64,000 nucleotides of DNA from RHKX01 sp963784885 (GCA_963784885.1 CAWATA010000003.1:1-64000), one strand, 5' to 3'; counted from the stretch's first letter, positions 16,517 through 25,700 are shown. Program-made: numbers and translations. Notes: generated by a model not told the origin, from the sequence alone.

Positions 16517-18148
16517 TCAAGCTCGTTTCGGCGCCACGACCACGCAGTGGTTCCGCGCCCGCGAGAACCCGACGTAGAGCTGCTGGTCGATCGTCTCGCC
16601 GTCGATGTCCTCGAGCTCGCAGAGGATCACGACCGGTGACTCGAGCCCCTTGAAACCGCGGATCGAGGCGAAGCGGATGTAGTCGCCGAGGGGCTTGGGC
16701 TCGTCGACGTAGGTGAACTTGCCGCAGCCGGCCTGAGCGACCTCTGACTTGTCGATGTTGTGGGAGCTGAGGACGACGATGTCCTGGGGGAGGACCTCCT
16801 CCTGCTTGCAGAGCTTCTCGACGACGGCGCGGACCGTGCCGGGCTGATCGTCGGTGAGGTGGAGGTCGACGGCGCGGCCCTCGGGGCCCATCGCCTCGGG
16901 CTCGATCGCGCCCTCGTACTTCTTCATCACCTCGCGGTGGATCGCCTGGGTGTTGCGGCAGTTGACGACGAGGTCGTAGGGGCGGAACTCCTTCGGCACC
17001 TCGAGCCGGTTCTCGTAGACGCGCTGGTTGTCGTCCATGAACAGCCAGACGAGCGCGTCGTCGGGGTCGCGGAGCGTCGTCATCAGCGCGTCGAGCCAGT
17101 CGTTGCTGAGGTCCTGCGCCTCGTCGACGAAGAGCGCGTCGTACTGGGGACCGCGCCCGTCGATCGCGCTGATCAGCGCCAGCGGCAGCTCCTCGCTGAA
17201 GAACTCCGGCCCCGGTGCGGCGCCGCCGTCAGTCGAGAGCGGCACGCCGGCCTGCTTCGCCAGCGCCATGCAGAGCCCGTGGAAGGTGTTGAACTTGACC
17301 CCCGAGTCCTTCTCCGTCTTCCGCAGATGGTCGCGGAGGCGTTTGTTGAAGCAGACGAAGAGCACGTCGTCGCCCTTGGCGGCGATCCGCTTGGCCTGCT
17401 CGACGGCGAGCATCGTCTTCCCGGAGCCGGCGGGGCCGGTGACGACCATTCGCTTGTCGCGGCCGTGGCTCTTGAGCAGGCGCGCCTGATCGTGGGTGAG
17501 CGTGATCAGGGCCTCCTCCTCGCCGAGGAATTCCTCTGCCATCGGCACCTCGATCCGCACCTCCGGCGCAAGCAGTTCTCGGAGCTTCTTCATACCGTTC
17601 GCGCCCGGGCCGACCGGCTCGCCTCCGGCGGGCCGGTGGAAGGCGAAGATCCGCTCGAGCGACTCGTCGATCGTCTCGATCTCGTTGCGATCGATGATCA
17701 GCTCCGGCGGTGCATCGGGCGCGAGGACGAGCTTGTGGACGGTGATGTCGGGGAAGGCGACGGCGTGGCCGATCAGCAGCGCGCCGCCACCCTTCGCCGG
17801 CATCCCGCCGAGCTTGCGCTCGAGGTCGTAGCGGTGGTCGAGCGCCTGCTGGAAGGGGTCCCCGATTCGCTCCCGCCGGCCGTCGTGGATCCCGTACCAC
17901 TCGCCGTGCTGGGACTCGATCCCGCCACCTTTCACCTCGAGGCAGAGGAGTCCACGCTCGGGGTGGGCGATGACGAAGTCGATCTCGCCGTCGTCGGAGC
18001 CCTTCGCCTTGTCGCGGACGACCCAGCCCATCGAGTGGAAGACCTCCCACTCGTCGTCGAGCCGCTCGGCGAGTGCGTCGAAGATCTTCCCCTCGGCCTT
18101 GCTCTTCAGATCCGCTTCGAAGAGCGTGCGCGGATACATCTGCGCCAT
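16517..18148 (-). CDS. NERD-domain SF1 helicase
   Basis: 543 residues. An N-terminal NERD (nuclease-related) domain spans about residues 15-130 with the core D-G-E-I-D-F-V-I then C-L-E-V-K-G-G. A UvrD-like superfamily 1 helicase follows: Walker A T-G-P-A-G-S-G-K-T, Walker B F-V-D-E-A-Q-D-L, a Q/R motif N-Q-R-V-Y-E-N and C-terminal Y-V-G-F-S-R-A-R. ATP-dependent DNA translocation coupled to cleavage is expected. Several NERD-helicases belong to antiphage systems; here it lies next to HicAB with no methylase or other partner. Intact. Confidence 0.85.
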   Translation of the reverse strand: MAQMYPRTLFEADLKSKAEGKIFDALAERLDDEWEVFHSMGWVVRDKAKGSDDGEIDFVIAHPERGLLCLEVKGGGIESQHGEWYGIHDGRRERIGDPFQQALDHRYDLERKLGGMPAKGGGALLIGHAVAFPDITVHKLVLAPDAPPELIIDRNEIETIDESLERIFAFHRPAGGEPVGPGANGMKKLRELLAPEVRIEVPMAEEFLGEEEALITLTHDQARLLKSHGRDKRMVVTGPAGSGKTMLAVEQAKRIAAKGDDVLFVCFNKRLRDHLRKTEKDSGVKFNTFHGLCMALAKQAGVPLSTDGGAAPGPEFFSEELPLALISAIDGRGPQYDALFVDEAQDLSNDWLDALMTTLRDPDDALVWLFMDDNQRVYENRLEVPKEFRPYDLVVNCRNTQAIHREVMKKYEGAIEPEAMGPEGRAVDLHLTDDQPGTVRAVVEKLCKQEEVLPQDIVVLSSHNIDKSEVAQAGCGKFTYVDEPKPLGDYIRFASIRGFKGLESPVVILCELEDIDGETIDQQLYVGFSRARNHCVVVAPKRA

Positions 18149-18186
18149 CGCCGGATCCTATGGCGGCGCGTACGGGCGAAGTCGAG

Positions 18187-18516
18187 CTAGCGTTTTCCCC
18201 GCGGCTTGCGCTGGCGCCGGTCGGCTGCACACGATGCGTGGAGGAGCCCGGTCCTCGTCGACTCACGATCGTCGAGACCGCATACGTTCCTCCCGCACTC
18301 CTCGCAGGTGCCGAGCGTCTCGCTCAGGCAGTCGAGGTGGCCGAGCTCCTTGCTCTTGCCGTCGATCGCGCGCAGCGAGGTCGGGTAGACGGACGCCCCG
18401 CAGTTGCAGCAGGAGGCGATCGTCGTGGTCAGCCACCTGCGGACTTCCTCGCGCCGCTCCGGGCGGATGCCCTCGAGCGGGCCGGGGTCGGGGGGTTCAT
18501 CGGAGTGGTCGGCCAC
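18187..18516 (-). CDS. Zinc-ribbon hypothetical protein
   Basis: 109 residues with two CxxC pairs (C-C-N-C-G-A-S and C-E-E-C-G-R-N-V-C) plus a conserved H-L-D-C and H-A-S-C, which probably form two zinc sites. Basic C-terminus. Not recognised further. Starts divergently from the next plus-strand gene. Confidence 0.6.
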   Translation of the reverse strand: MADHSDEPPDPGPLEGIRPERREEVRRWLTTTIASCCNCGASVYPTSLRAIDGKSKELGHLDCLSETLGTCEECGRNVCGLDDRESTRTGLLHASCAADRRQRKPRGKR

Positions 18517-18627
18517 GAAGGTGGTGTCGCGCCGGTCGCCCGATCCCTGACGGCGGATGGCGGCTGAGCTCGTCGGCTAGTTGCGCGGGCCTGTCAGCTT
18601 CCGGTCGGCGGCCGCGACAGACGCAGC

Positions 18628-19185
18628 GTGAAGCTGAGAGCAACCACTCGTTCCGACCGTTTGACCCTCGTTCCGGCCGAAGTTCCCGACATCCACGGAG
18701 GGCCGGCCGCCTGCCTCGCCCGCGCCGCGCTGCCCCCGAACGTCTCGGTCGCCGACCTCGAGGTCGGGGTCGAGTCGGAGGAGGCCGAGGACGGGGAGGA
18801 GCAGCCCGAAGCGGGCGTCGTCGAGGTCCGCTTCATGGTCAACGACGCGCCTGCCGCGCGGAGGGTCATCAAGCGCTGGGCCGCCAACGCCGGTCACAGG
18901 CGGATCTGGTTCCGCGACGAGGTCGAGGACCTCGAGCCGCCCGAGCGTCCCGACGGCGAGTTCGCCACGAGGTGCACCTGCTGCGGCCTCGAGATCTCCG
19001 ACTCCGGCCCGAGCCTGATGGGCTTCGTCCGCGAGGCCGGCTGCTTTCCGATGACGTGCTTCGTCTGCGGCTCGTTCGTCCCCCAGTGGGAGTCCGTGTT
19101 GAAGCCGGCGGAGACAGAGGCGCGGACGGCTCGCCGGCGACGAGCCCGCGGCGACGAGCACCAGCTCCGGGTCGTCGACGCCTGA
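18628..19185 (+). CDS. Cysteine-rich hypothetical protein
   Basis: 185 residues. The N-terminal half is acidic and low in recognisable signals; the C-terminal half has C-T-C-C-G-L-E and C-F-P-M-T-C-F-V-C-G, a likely zinc-binding module, ending in an arginine-rich tail. Cytoplasmic. No family identified. Separated from the next gene by about 80 bases. Confidence 0.5.
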   Translation: MKLRATTRSDRLTLVPAEVPDIHGGPAACLARAALPPNVSVADLEVGVESEEAEDGEEQPEAGVVEVRFMVNDAPAARRVIKRWAANAGHRRIWFRDEVEDLEPPERPDGEFATRCTCCGLEISDSGPSLMGFVREAGCFPMTCFVCGSFVPQWESVLKPAETEARTARRRRARGDEHQLRVVDA

Positions 19186-19262
19186 GCGCGTGGCGGGAAG
19201 GGCGCCGCGCCCGTCCGGGTGAGGGCCGCCCAAAGGCGCCGAACACTCTCTACTCTCGCCGC

Positions 19263-19910
19263 ATCGCCAAGCACCCCTCAGGCCCGCGGCAGAACCGGGT
19301 CGACCCGTTCGGAAACCTCGTCGCCGACCCGGCGCGTGGTTCGCTGATGGGCAATCGGGGGCCGCTGCACGACGAGGGTGGGGCGATCACACGGTTCCAC
19401 AAGGGCAACCGGTGGATCTACTGCGAGCTCGAGTTCAAGGAGCGGCGGCGGGAGCTGATGCAGCCCGGCCAGTACACCGAGCTGTTCTTCCTCGACGAGG
19501 CGACCGCGTTCGCCGCCGGCCACCGGCCCTGCATGGAGTGCATGCGCGAGCGGGCGGTCGAGTTCCGCGACGCCTGGGCGGGGACGAACCTGAACGCCGA
19601 GGGCGCCCATCTGCGACTGCCGATGATGGACGCGATGCTGCAGCGCCAGCGGATCGACGCCGACGGCAGGAAGGTCACCTCGCGGGCGAAGGTCGCAGAC
19701 CTGCCCGACGGGGTGATGGTCGTGCCGGAGGCGGGCGCCGCTCCGCACCTGCTCGATGCCGGGCACCTGCACCCCTGGAGCTTCGCCGGCTACGGGGAGC
19801 CTGCTCGAGCGCGCTCCGGGCAGACGGTCGAGGTGCTGACGCCGCGGAGCGTCGTCAAGGCGTTCGCGGCCGGCTTCGCGCCTGCGGTCGCAGCCCCCGT
19901 TCCGCGCTAG
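19263..19910 (+). CDS. Conserved hypothetical protein with an H-R-P-C-x-x-C motif
   Basis: 215 residues if begun at the ATC codon at 19263 (A-K-H-P-S-G-P-R-Q-N-R-V-D-P-F-G-N), or 187 from the first ATG at 19347. The conserved-looking stretch R-V-D-P-F-G-N-L-V-A-D-P-A-R-G precedes that ATG, so the short form is probably incomplete and an ATG may have been misread as ATC. The core L-F-F-L-D-E-A-T-A-F-A-A-G-H-R-P-C-M-E-C resembles the Ada-type metal-binding element. Function unknown. Confidence 0.55.
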   Translation: MAKHPSGPRQNRVDPFGNLVADPARGSLMGNRGPLHDEGGAITRFHKGNRWIYCELEFKERRRELMQPGQYTELFFLDEATAFAAGHRPCMECMRERAVEFRDAWAGTNLNAEGAHLRLPMMDAMLQRQRIDADGRKVTSRAKVADLPDGVMVVPEAGAAPHLLDAGHLHPWSFAGYGEPARARSGQTVEVLTPRSVVKAFAAGFAPAVAAPVPR

Positions 19911-19934
19911 CTCAGCCGCCGCCTCCCAAGCCCC

Positions 19935-21125
19935 TTACTTCGAGAGCTGGATCGAGAGGCTGCTGGTCTGGTACTCGACCGAGGCCACGTCGTCGCGGCC
20001 GTCGCGGTTGAGGTCGCCGACCGCCAGCTGCTCGAGGCCACCGAAACGGCCGTTGTCGAAGCGCTTGGCCGGCGTGGTGAAGGTGCCGTTCCCCTTGCCG
20101 ACGTTGATCTGCAGGCTGCCGTTGAACGGAAGCGAGGGCTTGATCGGGACCGACGAGATCGAGGCGGCGTCGAGCTTGCGGTCGCCGTTGAAGTCACCGA
20201 GCGCCATGTCGTTGAGATTGGTACCAGCCTTGTAGAGCTTCGCGGTGGCGGAGGGTGGGATCCCTTTCGAGCCCCACTTGAAGACGCCGATCTTGCCGTC
20301 GTAGTGAGAGGTGACGATGTCGCGGTCACCGTCGCGATCGAGGTCGGCGGCCTGGATCGCCCGGCCGTAGCTCGCGCCGGTCCTGCGATGGGAGGGATAG
20401 GGGCTGATCCCACTTTGCGGCCAATCAGACAGCTTCCACTGGAAGAACGACGCGTTGATTCCCGACGGTTGGCTGGAGTAGCTCATCACCTCGGCCTTGG
20501 CGTCCCCGCTGATGTCGGCGACCTCGATTCCGCCGTCGATCGGCTGGTAGAAGAGGTTGCCCGGGTCCTGGGCGCAGTAGTTGCCGAGATGGAAGGTGCC
20601 GTTGCCGTTGCCGGTCGCGACACAGAGAACCGGGCCGTTGAAGCCGAAGCCGTCGTAGGCGACATCGACGCCGCCGCCGGGCGTATTGACCCGGCCGAGA
20701 TCGAGGTTTCCCTGAACGCCGAACAGGCCCGACTTCTTCGCGGCCGCGAAGCGCCCCCTGCCCTTGCCGAGCAGGGTCACCGCTCCGTAGTCGCCGCCGC
20801 CGCAGTCGACCAGCAGGTCGAGCGCCGAGCCGCGGTTGAGCTTGCCGACGACCACCTCGCGCGCCTGGGTGCAGGCGGGCTTCGAGACGGGCGCCTTGAA
20901 GGTGCCCTTGCCCTTGTTGATGAAGATCTGGACGGCGCCGTTGGTTTCGTCGGCGACGACGATGTCGGGCCCCCTTCTGCCGTCGAGGTCGGCGATCGCG
21001 ATGTCCAGCGGCTGGAAGGAGAGCTGCGTGTCGGTGCGCTTGAAGGAGAACTTCGCGGCGGTCGCGGCGGGCGCGACGAGCGCGCAGACGAGGAGAGCAG
21101 GCACGGCGACCCTCATAGCCCTCAT
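19935..21125 (-). CDS. Secreted FG-GAP/VCBS repeat protein
   Basis: 396 residues. Signal peptide (about 1-24, ending A-T-A-A) then a repeat protein of beta-propeller type. Calcium-loop motifs D-L-D-G-R-R-G-P-D, D-L-D-R-D-G-D-R-D, D-F-N-G-D-R-K-L-D and D-L-N-R-D-G-R-D-D mark successive FG-GAP blades. Probably an extracellular adhesion or surface protein stabilised by calcium. The start is ATG 21125 or 21116; the second has an AGGG site just upstream. Confidence 0.75.
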   Translation of the reverse strand: MRAMRVAVPALLVCALVAPAATAAKFSFKRTDTQLSFQPLDIAIADLDGRRGPDIVVADETNGAVQIFINKGKGTFKAPVSKPACTQAREVVVGKLNRGSALDLLVDCGGGDYGAVTLLGKGRGRFAAAKKSGLFGVQGNLDLGRVNTPGGGVDVAYDGFGFNGPVLCVATGNGNGTFHLGNYCAQDPGNLFYQPIDGGIEVADISGDAKAEVMSYSSQPSGINASFFQWKLSDWPQSGISPYPSHRRTGASYGRAIQAADLDRDGDRDIVTSHYDGKIGVFKWGSKGIPPSATAKLYKAGTNLNDMALGDFNGDRKLDAASISSVPIKPSLPFNGSLQINVGKGNGTFTTPAKRFDNGRFGGLEQLAVGDLNRDGRDDVASVEYQTSSLSIQLSK

Positions 21126-21258
21126 AAGAGTCCCAATCACGTCCCGAGCGTAACCGGAGCGGATTTGCGGGTCAACCGGAACGGGTGTCCCGCTGCCGGG
21201 ACGCGGGGCTCGCACAATCGGTGCGGCGGGCGCCGGTTTCCGGCTTAGACTCGCGCCG

Positions 21259-22446
21259 ATGGCGGCGAGCGCGGCAGCGGGGGCCCCGCGGATCGGGTGG
21301 CGCGACGCCACCGCGGTCGCCCTGCTCAGCATGGGCACGTCCTGGGGCGCGGGGAACGTCGGGCCGGTCGTGCCCGACCTCGAGAGCGACTTCGACCTCT
21401 CGCTCGGCTCGATCGGAGTCCTGTCGGGGACGATCTTCTTCGTCGGGGTGCTGGTCGGCCTCGCGATGGGGCCGAAGCTCGCCGAGCGGACGACGGTCGT
21501 GACCGGGATGCGCGCCGCCTGCCTGTTCGCGGGGGCCGGGAGCCTGCTGTTCGCCCTCGGCGCCGGGTTCACCCTGCTCGCCATCGGCCGGGTGGTCGCC
21601 GGGATCGGGCTCGGACTCTCCGCCGCGCTCGGGCCCGTGTTCGGCCGGGCGGTCGGCGGCGTCAAGGGCGTCGGCATCTTCGGCGCCGCGTTTCAGCTCG
21701 GGATCGGCGGCGGCCTCGCAACCGGGAGCATCGTCAACGACACCGGCGTCGACTGGCGGGTCACGTTCCTCGTCTCGGCGGCGATCGGCGTCTCGGCCCT
21801 GCTCTTCCTGCGCTCGATCGACATCGACTTCGCGCTCAGCGGCGGCGGCTTTCTCAGGTCGGCCCGCCGGAGCCCGTCCGTCTACCGGCTGTCGCTTCTG
21901 TTCATCGCGATGTTCGGCGCTCCGCTCACCCTCGGCGCCTGGCTCGTCCACTACCTGACCGTCCAGGGCGACATGGCCCTCGCCGCGGCGGGCGCGCTCT
22001 CGTTCGTCCTCTTCGGCGCCTCGGCGGTGCTGCGGCTGACCGGCGCGACCCTTGCCTCGCGCGGCTTCCCGGCCTGGATCCTCGCCGGGATCGCACCGCT
22101 GCTCGGCACCGCCGGCATCCTCATGATCTGCTTCGACCGCTCGTTCGGCGTCGCGCTGCCGGCGGTGATCCTGATGGCCGCCGGCTTCGCGATCCCCTAC
22201 GCGGTGATGATCGTCGCCGCCCAGCGGCTCTACCCGAGGGAGCCCGCTGACCCGGTCGCGCTGATGAGCGCCGCCGGCTCGGCGATCCCGATCGCGATCA
22301 TCCCGCTGGTCGGCGTTGCTCTCGCGGGGGGATGGGGGGAGGAGGCGTTCGCCGGCCTCGCCGTCTTCGTCGCGATCGCCGGTCTCGCCAACGCGAAGCT
22401 GCCGACGAAGGCGATTCCCGGCGGCGAGGTGGCGGAGGTCCCCTGA
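21259..22446 (+). CDS. MFS transporter
   Basis: 395 residues with 12 predicted membrane helices and the signature G-P-K-L-A-E-R between helices 2 and 3. The overall pattern (short loops, G-x-x-x-G-P-V-F-G-R helix 4) matches the CynX/NimT branch of the major facilitator superfamily. Substrate not predictable. Converges on the haem-binding gene. Confidence 0.75.
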   Translation: MAASAAAGAPRIGWRDATAVALLSMGTSWGAGNVGPVVPDLESDFDLSLGSIGVLSGTIFFVGVLVGLAMGPKLAERTTVVTGMRAACLFAGAGSLLFALGAGFTLLAIGRVVAGIGLGLSAALGPVFGRAVGGVKGVGIFGAAFQLGIGGGLATGSIVNDTGVDWRVTFLVSAAIGVSALLFLRSIDIDFALSGGGFLRSARRSPSVYRLSLLFIAMFGAPLTLGAWLVHYLTVQGDMALAAAGALSFVLFGASAVLRLTGATLASRGFPAWILAGIAPLLGTAGILMICFDRSFGVALPAVILMAAGFAIPYAVMIVAAQRLYPREPADPVALMSAAGSAIPIAIIPLVGVALAGGWGEEAFAGLAVFVAIAGLANAKLPTKAIPGGEVAEVP

Positions 22447-22514
22447 CCCCGCTGCGCTCGACGTTTGGCAGATAACGGCGCTGGGCCCGCCGCCTGCTGC
22501 CGATCGGCGCGCGG

Positions 22515-22985
22515 CTAGGGGCCGGGCGGATCCTGCTGAAAGGTCCGGGTCAGGCCGTCGGCGAGCTCCTGCTTCTCGGCGTCGGAGAGCCGGGCGCTCG
22601 AGTGCATCAGCTTGTACTGAAGCGGCGGCATCTCGCCCGCGGTGATCACGTCGGCGACCTCACCGGGTTCCGCCTGTGAGAGGCGGTCCCATTCGGACGT
22701 GTTGAGGATGCTGCGGCCCGTGTTGACGTCGTTCTCGACCAGCCAGGAGGAGGGAGCGACGTAGCTGTCCCAGGGCCACTTCGTGAGGTTGGAGTGGCAG
22801 GCGCCGCAGGCGTCGTTGAAGAGCTGCTCGGTCCGCGGGCTGTCGAACTTGACCGCCTGGGTCACCGGCGGGTTGTCGTGCGCGCGACCGTAGGGGACCA
22901 GCTGGATCAGGAGGAAGAGCGCGACCAGGGCGAGGAGGCCGATCCGGACCCTCGAGGCGGTGGCCCAGTTCCGAAGGCGGCTCAT
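22515..22985 (-). CDS. Haem-binding domain protein with CxxCH
   Basis: 156 residues. One N-terminal membrane anchor (about 14-31) holds a periplasm-type domain with a C-G-A-C-H-S-N haem c attachment site, W-P-W-D-S-Y and G-E-M-P-P-L-Q-Y. This is the layout of the haem_bd family (small membrane-bound cytochromes of unknown electron partner). It would need a cytochrome c maturation system, none of which is in the window. Confidence 0.8.
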   Translation of the reverse strand: MSRLRNWATASRVRIGLLALVALFLLIQLVPYGRAHDNPPVTQAVKFDSPRTEQLFNDACGACHSNLTKWPWDSYVAPSSWLVENDVNTGRSILNTSEWDRLSQAEPGEVADVITAGEMPPLQYKLMHSSARLSDAEKQELADGLTRTFQQDPPGP

Positions 22986-23136
22986 CCTCGTGCCCGGGAG
23001 GGGAAGGGTGTCGTGGCCGGGGAATGTGACATGGCGGGGAAAACTGTCGAGGTGATCTAAGCACCGCCTCAGCGGTCGATGATGAATCTCTCATCCCGGC
23101 TGGTGCTCGGGTCATCGGCGGTCGTGGGCGTGGTTT

Positions 23137-23204
23137 CCGTTCAATATGAACGGGAGATGCACCCACCGGCACCGCGGTGGGTGCCTGACGCCGGCCGGCG
23201 TCAG
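23137..23204. terminator. Triple hairpin block after the two-component operon
   Basis: Three inverted repeats in a row: CCGTTCA/TGAACGG (23137-23153), GCACCCACC/GGTGGGTGC (23159-23184) and a perfect 20-base palindrome at 23185-23204 that covers the stop codon of the minus-strand gene. No T-tract. The first two lie downstream of that gene and probably end its transcript. Confidence 0.5.
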
Positions 23205-23599
23205 TCGTCGCCGCCCTCGGAGTGGCCGGAGTCGTCGGAGGTCGTCGTCTGCTGCGTCGTCTGCGGCGTCGTCGTCGCCGGCGGGACGGTGGTGGCGGGC
23301 GGCGGCGCCGGTGGAACTGTCGTCGTCGGGACGGTCGTGGTCGAGGTGGTCGACCTGTTCGAACCGCCACCGCCGCGGTGGGAGCGGTCCTCGGGATGAT
23401 CACGGCCGCGGCCGCCACGGCGGCCGTCCGGCCGGGCCGGCTTCGGGGCGAGCGCCTCGCCGGCGCGGATCGGCTCGGAGCTGAGCCCGATCCGGCTGCT
23501 CGTCAGCGCCGCCGCGGCGACCCCGACGGCGACCGCGGCGATCAGCCCCGCGAGCGCGAGGAGGCTCCAGCGCAGGATCGCCGCGTTGCGCGGGCTCAC
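23201..23599 (-). CDS. Anchored Pro/Thr-rich extracytoplasmic protein
   Basis: 132 residues from a GTG at 23599 that overlaps the stop of the histidine kinase gene (GTGA). One membrane helix (about 11-33) is followed by a charged R/G-rich stretch with histidines, a long Thr/Val/Pro-rich linker and the terminal motif S-G-H-S-E-G-G-D-D. The same H-x-S-E-G-G-D-D ending occurs in the plus-strand protein at 25848, on the other side of the two-component pair. Possibly metal-binding; function unknown. Confidence 0.6.
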   Translation of the reverse strand: MSPRNAAILRWSLLALAGLIAAVAVGVAAAALTSSRIGLSSEPIRAGEALAPKPARPDGRRGGRGRDHPEDRSHRGGGGSNRSTTSTTTVPTTTVPPAPPPATTVPPATTTPQTTQQTTTSDDSGHSEGGDD

Positions 23600-24990
23600 G
23601 ATCGCGCCCCCGCCGGCTCGCGACCGGCGACCGGCAGCGTCAGCCGCGCCTCGGCGCCCCCGCCGGCCCGGTTCGACATCGTCACGGAGCCGCCCCACTG
23701 ACCCGCCAGCTCGGCGGCGATCGGCAGGCCGAGGCCGGTGCCCTCCGCTCCCTGGCGGCCGGCGCGGCCGCGGTAGAAGCGCTCGAGCACCGCCTCCTCC
23801 TCGCCCGGCGCCAGTCCCGGACCGCGGTCGCGGACGGCGATCGCCCCGGCGCCGTCGACGACTTCGATCTCGGTGCCGGTGGGGGAGTAGACGATCGCGT
23901 TCTCGATCAGCGAGTCGAGCGCCCGATCGAGATCCGCTCCGGCGGCGCTGACCGCCGATCCGCCGCCGCTGCGGCGCACCAGGCGGAGGTCCTTTGCCTC
24001 GGCGGCGCGTCCCCAGCGGGCGACGGCGCGGTCGGCCGCATCGGCGAGATCGATCCGCTCGGCCGGGAGCTCGTGCTCGCCGGCCCGGCTGAGGACGAGC
24101 AGCTCTTCGACGATCGCCGCGAGCCGGTCGACCTCGTGGAGGGCCGCGACCGCGGCCTCCCGCTCCTCGCCGGTCCGCGCGACCCGTTCGATCTCCTCGA
24201 TCTGCAGGCGCAGGCCGGTGAGCGGCGTCCGCAGCTCGTGGGAGGCGTCGGCGACGAACTCGCGCTGGCTGCCGATCATTCGCTCGACCCGGCCCGTCAT
24301 CTCGTTGAAGCTGCGGGCGAGTCGTTGCTGCTCGGCGGTCCCCTCGACCGGCGCCCTGGCATCGAGATCGCCGGCTGCGACCTCGTCCGCGGCGACGGCG
24401 AGCCTGCCGATCGGCCGGGCGATCCGTCGCGCGATCAGCGCGCCGGCGACGACTCCGAGCGCGAGCACGGCGAGGCCGAGCAGCACGATGCCGATGACCG
24501 ATCTCCGCACCGCGTCGTTGACCGCCTCGACGCTCTGGGTGATCCGGACGGCGCCGGCGATCTGGCCGCGCTCGAGGATCGGCACCGCGGTGGCGAGGAT
24601 GTCGGTGTTGAGAGTGTCGCTGTGGCGGGTCTCCTGGTAGGTGGCGCCCGACAGCGCCGCCGCGACCTCGGGGCGGGAGGAGAAGTCGGCGCCGAGCTCG
24701 CCGGGGCCGGTGCTGTCGGCGATCAGCTTCCCGCTCGTGTCCACGACCACGACCCGCCCGCGGACCGACTCGGCGGAAGTCCTCACGAGCCGGGCGAGGG
24801 TCGCGCGATCTCGTGGCGCGAGCAGCTCCGGCACGCTGGCGGCGAGCAGGTCGGCCTGGCTCGTCGCCTGGCTCCGCACTTCGGCGTCGACGCGGTCGCG
24901 AAGGCTGATCGCGAGCGGCACCCCGAAGGCGACGACCGCCAGCAGCAGCACGTAGGCGACCGCCAGCAGCAGGGTCCGACGGGTCGTCAT
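23596..24990 (-). CDS. Membrane sensor histidine kinase
   Basis: 464 residues. Helix 1 (about 5-27), an extracytoplasmic sensor of about 130 residues, helix 2 (about 165-190), HAMP, then HisKA with the phosphoacceptor in F-V-A-D-A-S-H-E-L-R-T-P-L and a HATPase domain with N box E-N-A-I-V-Y, G1 D-R-G-P-G-L and G2 G-T-G-L-G-L. A classic OmpR-type partner. Start ATG overlaps the response-regulator stop. Signal unknown; the downstream and divergent redox genes suggest a redox or metal cue. Confidence 0.9.
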   Translation of the reverse strand: MTTRRTLLLAVAYVLLLAVVAFGVPLAISLRDRVDAEVRSQATSQADLLAASVPELLAPRDRATLARLVRTSAESVRGRVVVVDTSGKLIADSTGPGELGADFSSRPEVAAALSGATYQETRHSDTLNTDILATAVPILERGQIAGAVRITQSVEAVNDAVRRSVIGIVLLGLAVLALGVVAGALIARRIARPIGRLAVAADEVAAGDLDARAPVEGTAEQQRLARSFNEMTGRVERMIGSQREFVADASHELRTPLTGLRLQIEEIERVARTGEEREAAVAALHEVDRLAAIVEELLVLSRAGEHELPAERIDLADAADRAVARWGRAAEAKDLRLVRRSGGGSAVSAAGADLDRALDSLIENAIVYSPTGTEIEVVDGAGAIAVRDRGPGLAPGEEEAVLERFYRGRAGRQGAEGTGLGLPIAAELAGQWGGSVTMSNRAGGGAEARLTLPVAGREPAGARS

Positions 24991-25700
24991 GACTCGGCGA
25001 AGCGGAAGCCGACGCCGCGGACCGTCTCGATGTGCCGTGGAGCGGCGGGGTCGTCGCCGAGCTTGCGGCGCAGGGCACCGATGTGGACGTCGAGCGTCTT
25101 CGTCGACCCGAACCAGTTGACGTCCCAGACCCGTGACATCAGGTCCTCGCGGGTGACGACGCGGCCCGCGTTGCGGGCGAGCTCGGCCAGGAGGTCGAAC
25201 TCCTTGCGGGTCAGCTCGATCGGCTCGCCGGCGACCGCGGCGGTGCGGGCGGCGACGTCGATCTCGAGATCACCGACCGAAAAGGCCGGCTCGAACCGGC
25301 CGCCGTCGCCGGCCGCGCGGGTCCGGCGCAGGACGGCGCGGATCCGGGAGACGACCTCGGCGCCGCTGAACGGCTTGACGACGTAGTCGTCGGCGCCCAT
25401 CTCGAGCCCGACGACGCGGTCGAGCTCGCTGCCGCGGGCGGTCAGCATCACGATCGGGACATCGGAGTCGCGACGCAGCGCCCGGCAGACGTCGCGGCCG
25501 TCGCCGTCGGGAAGGGTGAGGTCGAGGAGGACGAGGACGGGGTCGATCCGCTCGGCGAGCTCCATCGCCTCGGCCGCGGTGCCGGCGACGACCGGCTCGA
25601 AGCCCTCGCGCTCGAGCACCTTCGAGAACGGCGAGGAGATCGCCTCCTCGTCCTCGACGAAGAGGATCGTGCCGCCGCTCGAGTTTCCGGGCCCGTTCAT
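24987..25700 (-). CDS. OmpR-family response regulator
   Basis: 237 residues. Receiver domain with acidic pocket E16/D17, phosphoacceptor D60 in L-V-L-L-D-L-T, T in M-L-T-A-R-G and K in V-V-K-P-F. The C-terminal winged helix (T-R-K-E-F-D-L-L, H-I-G-A-L-R-R-K-L, V-R-G-V-G-F-R-F) is PhoB-like. First gene of the operon with the kinase. The 147-base gap to the divergent gene at 25848 may hold its own binding sites. Confidence 0.92.
   Translation of the reverse strand: MNGPGNSSGGTILFVEDEEAISSPFSKVLEREGFEPVVAGTAAEAMELAERIDPVLVLLDLTLPDGDGRDVCRALRRDSDVPIVMLTARGSELDRVVGLEMGADDYVVKPFSGAEVVSRIRAVLRRTRAAGDGGRFEPAFSVGDLEIDVAARTAAVAGEPIELTRKEFDLLAELARNAGRVVTREDLMSRVWDVNWFGSTKTLDVHIGALRRKLGDDPAAPRHIETVRGVGFRFAES

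Noticed and set aside
24073..25386. Long plus-strand frame of 437 codons opposite the two-component genes
   Set aside because: It is the antisense shadow of the kinase and regulator, rich in D/R/G, with no family features; the minus-strand genes have clear catalytic motifs.
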